A DNA stretch of 38,692 nt from Desulfobacterales bacterium. GTDB lineage: Bacteria; Desulfobacterota; DSM-4660; Desulfatiglandales; Desulfatiglandaceae. The notes under the pieces are model-generated. The model saw only the letters and a list, made by a program, of their open reading frames with translations, did no database searches and was not told the DNA's origin. The DNA is taken from assembly GCA_027027005.1 (NCBI GenBank), contig JALVMN010000159.1, positions 1 to 38,692 of the forward strand, in the 5' to 3' direction. The position numbers were made by a program, and so were the translations under genes. Of this stretch, positions 1 through 7,449 are shown in pieces. Numbering within the stretch: the first letter of the stretch is position 1; each line of letters opens with the position of its first letter.

Positions 1-1
1 T

Positions 2-493
2 CCTGACCCCACTCCTGTCAAGGACACTTCCCAGGTCTCTTACAGGGACACCAAGGCAAACTTGGTCATTCAATACGGCCCCACCCTCAGGTCTTACGAC
101 AAGGTCCCTGTAACCCTTGGGAAGGGCCCTGGGTGCCAATTTCGGTTGGATCACCCCGCACTCCTGGACCGCCACGCAGAGATATTTTATGTGGAAGGCC
201 AATATTGGGTAAAGGACCTCACCGGCCGCCACGTGGTAATGATAAACGGTAATCCCATCGACCTGGGCGCCCCTCTCAATCCAGACGATATCGTGGCCCT
301 AACCCCAGAGGGTCCGGCCTTCAAGTTCCTGGGTGGAGGAAGATTGTTGGAGGTGGAGTTGGAGCCGAGGCCCCCTGAGGCGGGGACTCCTCCAGAGGCC
401 CAGGAAAAAGAAAAGCCTGCAACACAGGCCGAAGAAAAGAAAAGCACATCGAAAAAGGCCAGGTCCTTTTTTTCAAAATACCTTAAACGCTAA
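2..493 (+). CDS. FHA-domain protein, 5' end outside the window (partial)
   Basis: The ORF track starts this gene at a TTG at 62, but the same frame is open without a stop back to base 2, so the true start probably lies left of the window. Counting from the TTG, residues 5-100 have an FHA beta-sandwich pattern (LGKGPGCQFRLDHP, then DRHAEI, then INGNPI). A low-complexity Pro/Glu/Lys tail follows, ending in a basic segment (SKKARSFFSKYLKR). FHA domains bind phosphothreonine, usually through the Arg of GR and the Ser of SRxH. Here these positions read GK and LDRH, so the binding pocket looks altered. It is co-directional with a sheath-like gene and a kinase-like gene, which suggests a regulatory or scaffolding role in a shared complex. 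The fold call is fairly sure; the role is inference. Confidence 0.75.
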   Translation, partial: PDPTPVKDTSQVSYRDTKANLVIQYGPTLRSYDKVPVTLGKGPGCQFRLDHPALLDRHAEIFYVEGQYWVKDLTGRHVVMINGNPIDLGAPLNPDDIVALTPEGPAFKFLGGGRLLEVELEPRPPEAGTPPEAQEKEKPATQAEEKKSTSKKARSFFSKYLKR

Positions 494-529
494 GACTCCA
501 CCAATCTTCAAACTCAAAGAGGCTGTTCC

Positions 530-2092
530 ATGAATCTACCCGCATCCACATTCCGCATCCTCTCCTTGGGGCCTTTCAACGCCAAGAGTGACAGTGATTC
601 CAATATATTGTGGCTCAACCCAGAAGACTTGCCCCAGGCACCATCAAAGGTTGGGGCCACTGTGGCAGTGCGTGTTTCCAAGGAGATAACGCCCGATGAG
701 TATCTGGACCTTCGGTTTCAAAGGATCACGGATTTTAGGCCCGAGAGGATTCTGAGGGCCAATCCTTTGCTGAAAAATGTCCTGGAGGCCAGAGACTATG
801 TGCTGGAGGCCAAAAAGAAGAAGATTGGTTACTCCGAGATTTTGGAGCGCTTGAGGTCCTGGCCAGGTCTTCCTCCCATCAAGTTTGAGATACCTCAACA
901 AGACAAGAGAGCCACCGAGTCGTCCAGTGGTATTGACGAGATACTCAAAATGGTGGCCCTCCCAGGAGAACACTCAGGCCCTGACAAGGCAGGTGATACC
1001 ACCAGCGGCCAGTTGGAAGCATTTCTTTCCAAGGCGCTCAGGGAGATATTTGCAGATACCACCTTCAAGGCCATGGAAGCCGGTTGGCAGGGACTGGACC
1101 TTTTGGCCAAATACGGCAGTGAGGCAGAGATTGAACTGGGGATCTTACCAATAAGCGCCGAAGGGCTGTATGATCTGATTGACTCCCTGGTGGGACGCCT
1201 GGTGACCGACCTACCCAATCTCGTGGTGGTGGACTACCCATTTGATGCTTCTTCCAGATCCATGAACCTGTTGGAAAGGTTAGGCAATTTGGCAGAGACC
1301 TTGATGGTCCCGGTACTGGTCTGGATTGGCCCTGGATTTTTTCATTTGGGTGATTGGTCTGAGATTGAAAGCATAGGTTTTATCCCACATTATCTTGACC
1401 GGGCCGTCTATGGGAAGTGGAACTCCTTGAAAAACAAGCCTGTTTCCCAATGGATGGTGGTCACATGCAACCGGTTTCTGGCAAGATTCCCATATGGGAC
1501 CTCTTATCCGTCCAGGGAGGTTATGTTTCAAGAGCCGACCCCACCCTGGGTGAGCCCGGTATGGGGGCTGGCGGCCCTGATTTGCACTTCACTTGCAAGG
1601 ACCGGCTGGCCTGCCCTCTTTACAGGCTCTTCCCAGGCCTCTCTGGAAGACCTGGGGCTGCTGGGAAGTGGCCCTGACGACGTGCTCTGCACTGAATTTT
1701 CTCCCACCTCGGAGCGGGTGGAGCAACTGGTCAGTGCAGGGCTCGTACCCCTTTGTCCGGTCAGGAAAAGGGATCAGGCCTTTTTCCCCTTTGAAAGGAC
1801 CTTGGGGGGTGGCTCCCTGGCATATCAACTGGTCCTGAGCAGGGTGGTCCAGATCTTGCTATGGTGTAAAGAGCATCTCCCAGGAGATTTGGAAGGCACT
1901 TTGCTGGAGCAGGAGGTGAGCAGGATAATATCCAAGTATTGGGAAAAAACCGCAAGGATACCCCTTGAAATGCTTCAGGTCTCGGCCTTTGGGACCGAAG
2001 GAAAAAGAGGAGGACAGTTGTCAGTGACACTCAGGCCCTCTCGGAAGGTCCTGCCTTCAAATGAGGAGATCAGGCTCGATATGGCGTGGTAA
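530..2092 (+). CDS. TssB-TssC-like (type VI secretion sheath-like) fusion protein
   Basis: A 520-residue protein that I read as a fusion of the two contractile-sheath families of type VI secretion. Residues 8-115 resemble TssB: an FRILSLGPF strand, then LRFQRITDFRPERILRANP followed by LLKNVLEAR, close to the family's LxFxSxDDFxPexxxxxxPxLxxLLexR pattern. Residues 165-520 resemble TssC: FKAMEAGWQGLDLL, then FLARFPYGTSY (family PRxLLRLPYG), then the SPVWGLAALICTSLA segment followed by GW, and a C-terminal beta-rich end with VTLRPS. TssB and TssC are normally separate genes and co-assemble into a sheath around the Hcp tube. A ribosome site AGAGG lies 8 bases before the ATG. No Hcp, VgrG, TssK or baseplate gene is visible in the window. 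It could be a full sheath subunit or a sheath-derived scaffold. The family resemblance was read by eye. Confidence 0.65.
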   Translation: MNLPASTFRILSLGPFNAKSDSDSNILWLNPEDLPQAPSKVGATVAVRVSKEITPDEYLDLRFQRITDFRPERILRANPLLKNVLEARDYVLEAKKKKIGYSEILERLRSWPGLPPIKFEIPQQDKRATESSSGIDEILKMVALPGEHSGPDKAGDTTSGQLEAFLSKALREIFADTTFKAMEAGWQGLDLLAKYGSEAEIELGILPISAEGLYDLIDSLVGRLVTDLPNLVVVDYPFDASSRSMNLLERLGNLAETLMVPVLVWIGPGFFHLGDWSEIESIGFIPHYLDRAVYGKWNSLKNKPVSQWMVVTCNRFLARFPYGTSYPSREVMFQEPTPPWVSPVWGLAALICTSLARTGWPALFTGSSQASLEDLGLLGSGPDDVLCTEFSPTSERVEQLVSAGLVPLCPVRKRDQAFFPFERTLGGGSLAYQLVLSRVVQILLWCKEHLPGDLEGTLLEQEVSRIISKYWEKTARIPLEMLQVSAFGTEGKRGGQLSVTLRPSRKVLPSNEEIRLDMAW

Positions 2093-2125
2093 CAGTAGGA
2101 ATAACCTGGAGTTGGGATTGGGATC

Positions 2126-3979
2126 ATGGAAACTGCTAAATTCGGAAAATACCATCTTATAGAGCAGATAGCCGTTGGCAAGGTGGCACAGGTCTGGAAG
2201 GCACAGATCACGGGCATTAAGGGCATGGAGCAATACCTTGTGATAAAGAGGCTGCTCCCGCACCTGAGTACCAAGAAAGGGGTGGTTGACATATTCCTCG
2301 GCGAGGCCAAGCGGGTGGTGGGGCTTCGTCACGAAAGCATCGTGAGGATATATGACTATGGGGCCATTGAGGGCACCCCCTATGTAGCCCAGGAGTATGT
2401 GGAGGGAAAGGACCTAGGGGCCTTTATGGCTGCCATCCGCCAGAGAGGTCGCGCCTTGGGATTGGACCAAGCTGTTTATATCATTGAAAAAATAGCTGAA
2501 GCACTGGATTTTGCACACAAACAGGACCTGATTCACGGGGGGCTTTCTCCTCAAAACGTCCTGGTCTCACGCAGGGGGGAGGTAAAGGTAAGCGATTTTT
2601 CCATCTCAAGGGCTGCCCTGGAGGGTATGGGTGATGACCCTGAGACCCTGGAGAAGTCTGCCCCTTATTTGAGTCCAGAATTCGTGACCCAAGGCCTGAT
2701 AAATGTAAAGACTGACATCTTTTGTGCTGGGGTCTTGTTTTGCGAGTTGCTCACCGGACAACCCTGGCTCGGCGGTGACCCTAAAAGGGCCCTTTCTGCA
2801 TTAAAAGACCAGGGGTTTGACCCCGCAAGCCAAGTACCAGAGGATCTTCCCCAAGGGCTCCGGGACATCCTCAGGCGTGCCCTTGCTAGAGACCCTGCCA
2901 AAAGGTATCTCTCGCCCACCATAATGTTTGAAGAGATAAAGAGGGTGGTAAAGAACCTTGCTGCCAAACCCTCCGGTGAAGAGGTGGCAGACCTTATCGT
3001 TGAACTCTTTCCCAAGGTGGAGGCAGCAAAAAAGGCGGATCAACAAGAAGAGGTAGAGGAAGGCCAAGAAGCCCCCGAGCAGAGGCCAGAGGCAGCCAGT
3101 GTGCCAAAGCCGGATTCAAGGGCGGCTGCAACAAAGAAGCTCCTCCTTGGAGGCATTGCAGCACTCTTGGTGCTGGGCCTTGCTGCTTTTTTCCTCTTTA
3201 GCCGCGGGGACGAGGAAGAGGGGTTTGCTACACCAGGTGCCCCAGGGATTACAGCCAGCAAGGGCAGTGTGGATAGCCCTGCTCCTCCCACCCAGGGCAA
3301 GGCCTCTGTTGAGAGGCCTCAGGCACCCGACACGGTCCAGGAAGGCGCACCTAAAAAGGAGGCGCCCCCGGATACCCCAGAAAAACAACCCCCGCCCGAT
3401 CCCGGCCGACTGGAGCTCCAGAAGGGGGTGGAGGCCCTCGCCCAAGGCCAATATGATAAGGCCATATCCATATTCAAGGCGGTTGCATCAAAATACCCGG
3501 AATTAAAAGAGGACCTTTCAATTCCATACTCCCAGGCACTGGAGGCCAAGGCCAAAACCATCCTGGACAAGCAGCCCAAGAGGGCCACGGCACTCCTCAA
3601 AGAGGCCGTTTCCCTCAATCCCGAAAATGTGGAGGCCCACTTTCACCTTGGCCTCCTCCATGGAGACCAAAAGAAATTCTCCATGGCCATTGATGAATAT
3701 AAGAGGGTGGTGCAGCTAGACCCTCAATATGCAGATGCCTACTTCAACCTGGGATATATCTATGCGGTGAGAAGGGATTATGAAAACGCTGAGAAGGCAT
3801 ACAAAGAAGTGGTTAACCTTGCGCCCCCATACCTGGACGAAGCCCTCTTTAACCTGGCCATGGTCCAAAAAAGGCTGGGAAAAAGAGAGGCATGCATCCA
3901 GAACCTGAAGAGGGCCATCATAGTGAATCCTGACAACAAGCTGGCCAAGAAGTATCTAAAAAAGATGACGGGCAAATAG
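2126..3979 (+). CDS. Kinase-fold (probable pseudokinase) membrane protein with periplasmic TPRs
   Basis: 617 residues: a Hanks-type kinase domain (about 7-280), an acidic linker, one membrane helix (about 339-359), a Pro-rich stretch and at least four TPR-like units to the end, predicted outside the membrane. The VAIK lysine (K41), the alpha-C Glu (E60), the Asn of the catalytic loop (N144) and the Asp of the DFG position (DFS, D157) are present. The HRD motif reads HGG (137-139), so the catalytic Asp is missing, and the glycine loop is reduced to AVGKVA. The protein is therefore probably a pseudokinase or a very weak kinase. The start is an ATG 33 bases after the sheath-like gene with only a weak ribosome site. 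Its neighbours (FHA, TssBC-like) recall the PpkA/Fha control of type VI secretion, but that link is inference. Confidence 0.8.
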   Translation: METAKFGKYHLIEQIAVGKVAQVWKAQITGIKGMEQYLVIKRLLPHLSTKKGVVDIFLGEAKRVVGLRHESIVRIYDYGAIEGTPYVAQEYVEGKDLGAFMAAIRQRGRALGLDQAVYIIEKIAEALDFAHKQDLIHGGLSPQNVLVSRRGEVKVSDFSISRAALEGMGDDPETLEKSAPYLSPEFVTQGLINVKTDIFCAGVLFCELLTGQPWLGGDPKRALSALKDQGFDPASQVPEDLPQGLRDILRRALARDPAKRYLSPTIMFEEIKRVVKNLAAKPSGEEVADLIVELFPKVEAAKKADQQEEVEEGQEAPEQRPEAASVPKPDSRAAATKKLLLGGIAALLVLGLAAFFLFSRGDEEEGFATPGAPGITASKGSVDSPAPPTQGKASVERPQAPDTVQEGAPKKEAPPDTPEKQPPPDPGRLELQKGVEALAQGQYDKAISIFKAVASKYPELKEDLSIPYSQALEAKAKTILDKQPKRATALLKEAVSLNPENVEAHFHLGLLHGDQKKFSMAIDEYKRVVQLDPQYADAYFNLGYIYAVRRDYENAEKAYKEVVNLAPPYLDEALFNLAMVQKRLGKREACIQNLKRAIIVNPDNKLAKKYLKKMTGK

Positions 3980-3994
3980 TGCAGGAGGAAAGGT

Positions 3995-4471
3995 ATGAAA
4001 AAGGTCTGGCCCCGTAAGGCGATAATATTTCTGGCAGGCATGTTCCTGATGGGCGGGTGTATCACTATGGGGAAGAAGGCCCCTGAGCCGCCACCAACAC
4101 CTCCACCTGCGCCACAACCCGTGGTGGAGGAAAAGCCTCCCCTTCCTCCTCCACCTTCCCCCAAGCCAGCCCTTGAGCCGGAGTTGAAAAAGGAGGAACC
4201 AAAGGTTCCACAATATCTTGAACACGTGGTGAGATGGAGCGGAGAGTCCTTTTCCCTCATCTCCAAGTGGTATACCGGAAAGTTCAGCAACTGGAAGGCC
4301 TTGGTAAAGGCCAATCCAGAGATAAATCCAAGACGCATGAGAAAGGGGCAGATTATTCGAATTCCCATGGAGCTGGTAAAGACCCAAGAGCCAATGCCAA
4401 AGTCATTTGTGGAAAAATACACCTCCAAGAAGAGCGAGGAAGAGCCTGTTCTTTTTGGCCCCAAGAAGTAA
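3995..4471 (+). CDS. Proline-rich lipoprotein with LysM-like domain
   Basis: 158 residues. The N-terminus is a lipoprotein signal: positive MKKVWPRK, a hydrophobic stretch and a lipobox LMGGC. A Pro/Glu/Lys-rich spacer (about 30-75) should let the domain reach into the periplasm. Residues 78-128 look like a LysM or LysM-like fold (EHVVRWSGESFSLISKWY, then NWKALVKANPEINP, then GQIIRIP), a family that binds glycan strands of peptidoglycan. A strong AGGAGG lies six bases before the ATG, and the gene follows the kinase-like gene by 15 bases. It is the last gene before an intrinsic terminator. In context it may anchor the upstream gene products at the envelope, which is inference. Confidence 0.75.
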   Translation: MKKVWPRKAIIFLAGMFLMGGCITMGKKAPEPPPTPPPAPQPVVEEKPPLPPPPSPKPALEPELKKEEPKVPQYLEHVVRWSGESFSLISKWYTGKFSNWKALVKANPEINPRRMRKGQIIRIPMELVKTQEPMPKSFVEKYTSKKSEEEPVLFGPKK

Positions 4472-4493
4472 TACTATCTAGAGAGTTCTACTT

Positions 4494-4533
4494 ATCCCTC
4501 CTTGTCTTTTGAGAAGGCAAGGAGGGATTTTTT
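4494..4533 (+). terminator. Intrinsic terminator after the lipoprotein gene
   Basis: An 11-bp perfect stem (ATCCCTCCTTG / CAAGGAGGGAT) can be extended inward by four pairs including one G-U, and is followed at once by six T residues. It closes the left gene run and separates it from korB. Confidence 0.88.
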
Positions 4534-4556
4534 GATTTATGAGTGAGCAAACGTGG

Positions 4557-4585
4557 TTGACATTGCTAAGAGTTTGAAGAACAAT
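4557..4585 (+). promoter_or_regulatory. Candidate sigma-70-type promoter for korBC
   Basis: A perfect -35 TTGACA, a 17-base spacer and a -10 AACAAT (4 of 6 matches) lie about 40 bases upstream of the korB start and just after the preceding terminator. The position fits a promoter for korB-korC; it has not been tested. Confidence 0.6.
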
Positions 4586-4625
4586 TGCTGGAGCTGATTT
4601 GTGTCAATAACAGGAGGGTGCGCTT

Positions 4626-5453
4626 ATGCCCCGCGAAGTGACAAAACTGATTCACAAGTACCTGCGACATGACAAGAAATTCCCCCATGTATGGTGCCCT
4701 GGTTGTGGAAACGGTATAGTGCTTGGCTCTCTGGTGAGGGTTATCGACAAGCTGGGGCTCAAGAAGGACGACATAGTAATGGTCTCAGGTATCGGGTGTT
4801 CGGGGAGGATGCCCGTGTATGTGGATTTCAACACCCTTCACACCACTCATGGCAGGGCATTGACCTTTGCCACAGGGATCAAGCTGGTCAAACCGCATCT
4901 CACAGTGATTGTGGTGATGGGAGATGGTGATGCCACGGCCATCGGGGGCAATCACTTCATACACGCAGCAAGACGAAACATTGATCTGGCCACTATCATA
5001 GTGAACAATCAGATTTACGGCATGACAGGCGGCCAGTATTCTCCCACCACTCCATACGGGTGCATTGCCACCACGGCCACCTACGGCCACATAGAGCATG
5101 CCTTCTCAATAGCAGAGCTGGCCGTCACTGCCGGGGCGCCGTTTGTGGCAAGGGGGAGTGTCTATCACACAAAACTGCTCGACGATGTAATCGAGCAGTC
5201 CATAGTCAAGAGGGGCTTCAGTGTGGTGGAGGTGATGTCCAACTGCCATGTGCAGTTCGGCAGGCGCAACCGTATGTCTGATCCTGTTAGCATGATGAAG
5301 TGGATGAAGGATCATGCAGTCAAGGTTGACAAGGCAGAAAAGATGAGCCCAGATGAGTTGAAAGACAAGTTTACCATCGGCATCCTGGCTGATGTGGAAA
5401 AGCCCGTCTATACGGAGGAGTATGAGAAAATCAAGCAAAAGGCAACGGTCTAA
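4626..5453 (+). CDS. korB: 2-oxoacid:ferredoxin oxidoreductase, beta subunit (KorB-like)
   Basis: 275 residues, normal length for the separate beta subunit of 2-oxoglutarate or related 2-oxoacid:ferredoxin oxidoreductases. This subunit binds thiamine diphosphate and the [4Fe-4S] cluster next to it. The TPP/Mg signature GDGDATAIGGNH (about 100-110) followed by NNQIYGMTGGQ is intact. The four expected cluster cysteines are C24 and C27 (CPGCG), C58 (IGCSG) and C207 (SNCHVQ). A strong AGGAGG sits before the ATG. The enzyme oxidatively decarboxylates a 2-oxoacid with CoA and ferredoxin, or runs in reverse to fix CO2. The gamma subunit follows with overlap, but the alpha (korA) and ferredoxin-like (korD) partners are not in the window. 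Substrate choice between 2-oxoglutarate and other acids cannot be fixed by eye. Confidence 0.92.
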   Translation: MPREVTKLIHKYLRHDKKFPHVWCPGCGNGIVLGSLVRVIDKLGLKKDDIVMVSGIGCSGRMPVYVDFNTLHTTHGRALTFATGIKLVKPHLTVIVVMGDGDATAIGGNHFIHAARRNIDLATIIVNNQIYGMTGGQYSPTTPYGCIATTATYGHIEHAFSIAELAVTAGAPFVARGSVYHTKLLDDVIEQSIVKRGFSVVEVMSNCHVQFGRRNRMSDPVSMMKWMKDHAVKVDKAEKMSPDELKDKFTIGILADVEKPVYTEEYEKIKQKATV

Positions 5454-6060
5454 AAAAGGACGTCTCTCCCTCAAACCCAGCCGATATGAGATTCGCTTGG
5501 CAGGCTCTGGGGGCCAGGGTATAATCACGGCAGCCAGAGTGCTTGCAGAGGCCATCAGCGCAGGGGGAGATAAATATGTGTGCCAGACCCAAAGCTATGG
5601 CCCTGAGGCTAGGGGTGGAGCTAGCAAGGCAGAGATAGTCATAAGCTATGAGACCATAGACTACCCGAAGACCATGAATCCTGATCTGCTCTTGGCCATG
5701 AACCAGACATCGTGTGATGCCTACTTCTCAGACCTCAAACCCTACGGACTGCTGGTTGTGGATTCCACCCTGGTCAAACAGATTCCCACCAGCAGGGCAG
5801 TGGCCCTGCCTTTTACAGATACTGCCAGGAAAGAGGTGGGCAAGGAACTGGTGGCAAACATGGTGGCCCTGGGGGCCGTGGTGCGTCTGTCTCAGATCGT
5901 GAGGCCTGATATTGTAGAAGAAACCCTATCTCAAAAGGTCCCCCCCGCCTTTGTGGAGATGAACATCAAGGCCTTCAACGCAGGTATGGCCCTTGCCAGC
6001 CAAGTGGATGTGGACGCCCTTCCTGCCAGCGCATTTGGCTCTGAAGAGGAAGAATTATAA
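5422..6060 (+). CDS. korC: 2-oxoacid:ferredoxin oxidoreductase, gamma subunit (KorC-like)
   Basis: About 212 residues from the start chosen here. The core begins with YEIRLAGSGGQGI, the usual N-terminus of the gamma subunit, and continues through QSYGPEARGGASKAEIVIS, another family hallmark. The ORF track starts at 5392, but an ATG at 5422 has a GGAGGAG directly upstream and gives a shorter, more usual protein. Either way it overlaps the end of korB (by 32 bases for the 5422 start), which suggests translational coupling. The gamma subunit contributes to CoA handling and complex assembly in this enzyme class. The stop lies three bases from the stop of the convergent sigma-54 regulator, with no U-tract terminator between them. 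Confidence 0.9.
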   Translation: MRKSSKRQRSKKGRLSLKPSRYEIRLAGSGGQGIITAARVLAEAISAGGDKYVCQTQSYGPEARGGASKAEIVISYETIDYPKTMNPDLLLAMNQTSCDAYFSDLKPYGLLVVDSTLVKQIPTSRAVALPFTDTARKEVGKELVANMVALGAVVRLSQIVRPDIVEETLSQKVPPAFVEMNIKAFNAGMALASQVDVDALPASAFGSEEEEL

Positions 6061-6063
6061 TTC

Positions 6064-7449
6064 TTAGAGATTTATGTGGTACTGCTTTATTTTTGAAAGC
6101 AGTACGGGCCTGCTGATTTCCAAGATCCTGGCGGCCTGGGATTTGTTTCCCTTGGTGAGTTTCAATGCCTTTTGTATCAACTCCTTTTCCAAGGCCTTTG
6201 AGGCCTTTTTAAGAGAGAGGGTCTCAAGGGGCTTATAGAGGGGGTGAGGTTCTGCAGAAGTGGTCATGTGAGGTGGGAGGTCTGCCGGGGTTATCCACCT
6301 CCCGGAGGCCAGGAGCACTGCCCGTTCTATAACGTTTTCCAGTTCCCGCACATTTCCCGGCCACGAATATCCCATGAGAATGGGCATGGCCTCTGAGGAA
6401 AGCCCTTCGATCTTTTTGTGCAGCTTCTTGTTGAACAGATCAATAAAGTAGCCCACCAGCAGGGGGATGTCGCCGCGGCGCTCTCGTAACGGAGGCAGGT
6501 GGATGGTCATGACATTTATCCTGTAAAAGAGATCCTCCCTGAATCTCCCCCTTTTTACTTCCTGCTCCAAGTCTTTGGATGTAGCAGCTATCACCCTTAC
6601 ATCTATCTTCTTACTCCCGAGATCACCCAGTGGGGTTATCTCTTCTTCCTGGAGCACACGAAGGAGCTTGACCTGCAAGCCAAGAGGCAGGTCCCCTATC
6701 TCGTCCAGGAAGATGGTGCCCCCGTTTGCCTCCTCAAAGCGACCCACCTTGTCGCGAGTCGCATCAGTAAAGGCCCCTTTTTTGTAACCGAAAAGCTCAC
6801 TTTCCAGGAGGCTGTCGGGGATCCCCCCACAGTTTATGCTGACAAGGGGGCCTTGGGCCCTGGGACTGTTCAGGTGTATCGCCTTTGCCACCAATTCCTT
6901 GCCAGTTCCGCTTTCGCCCGTGATCAGCACAGTGGTCTTGTGAGCCGCCACCTTTTCCACCAACTCAAAGACCTTTGCCATGGCCTCACTTCTGGCAATA
7001 ATGTTGTTGAAGGAGTATCGCATCCTGATTTTCTGGATTTCTTGCTTGAGAGATATGTTTTCTCTTTTAAGCCTTTCGCGCTCCTCTGCCTTTTTGAGGG
7101 TGAGCAGGACCTCGTCGGTCTTGAATGGCTTGGATATGTAATCATATGCCCCTTGCTTCATGGCCTCCAGGGCAGTATCAATGGTCCCGTAAGCCGACAT
7201 CATGATGTAGGTCTTCTCAGGGAATCTCTCTTGGGCCCGTCTCAGGAATTCCATGCCATCCATCCTTGGCATCCTGATGTCACAGAGCACGAAATGGAAG
7301 TCCTGGGCCTCCATTAACCGGAGCGCCTCTACGCCGTCACGGGCAGTGGCCACCTCATAGCCTGCCTTGCTCAACATCACCTTGAGCATGTGGCGCATAT
7401 TTTTTTCATCATCCACAATGAGGACTGATTTATTATTGTTGATCTCCAT
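6064..7449 (-). CDS. NtrC-family sigma-54-dependent response regulator
   Basis: 461 residues with the full NtrC layout: receiver domain (1-120) with phospho-acceptor D57 and K107 (SKPF); AAA+ domain (about 150-390) with Walker A GESGTGKE (178-185), a sigma-54 contact loop GAFTDA (225-230, a common variant of GAFTGA) and Walker B FLDEIGD; and a C-terminal Fis-type helix-turn-helix (KGNKSQAARILEISRPVLLS). When phosphorylated such proteins hydrolyse ATP to open sigma-54 promoters. The start codon lies inside the end of the sensor kinase gene (17-base overlap), so the kinase at 7433-8980 is its likely partner. The adjoining prepilin peptidase gene makes a PilR-like role in pilus control possible, but this is inference. 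Confidence 0.93.
   Translation of the reverse strand: MEINNNKSVLIVDDEKNMRHMLKVMLSKAGYEVATARDGVEALRLMEAQDFHFVLCDIRMPRMDGMEFLRRAQERFPEKTYIMMSAYGTIDTALEAMKQGAYDYISKPFKTDEVLLTLKKAEERERLKRENISLKQEIQKIRMRYSFNNIIARSEAMAKVFELVEKVAAHKTTVLITGESGTGKELVAKAIHLNSPRAQGPLVSINCGGIPDSLLESELFGYKKGAFTDATRDKVGRFEEANGGTIFLDEIGDLPLGLQVKLLRVLQEEEITPLGDLGSKKIDVRVIAATSKDLEQEVKRGRFREDLFYRINVMTIHLPPLRERRGDIPLLVGYFIDLFNKKLHKKIEGLSSEAMPILMGYSWPGNVRELENVIERAVLLASGRWITPADLPPHMTTSAEPHPLYKPLETLSLKKASKALEKELIQKALKLTKGNKSQAARILEISRPVLLSKIKQYHINL

Noticed and set aside
3778-4464. 228-residue - strand ORF
   Set aside because: Antisense to the TPR end of the kinase-like gene and the lipoprotein gene; its Gly-rich stretch mirrors the Pro-rich spacer.
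6499-7317. 272-residue + strand ORF
   Set aside because: It lies antisense to the AAA+ and receiver regions of a clear NtrC-family gene and shows no recognisable domain.
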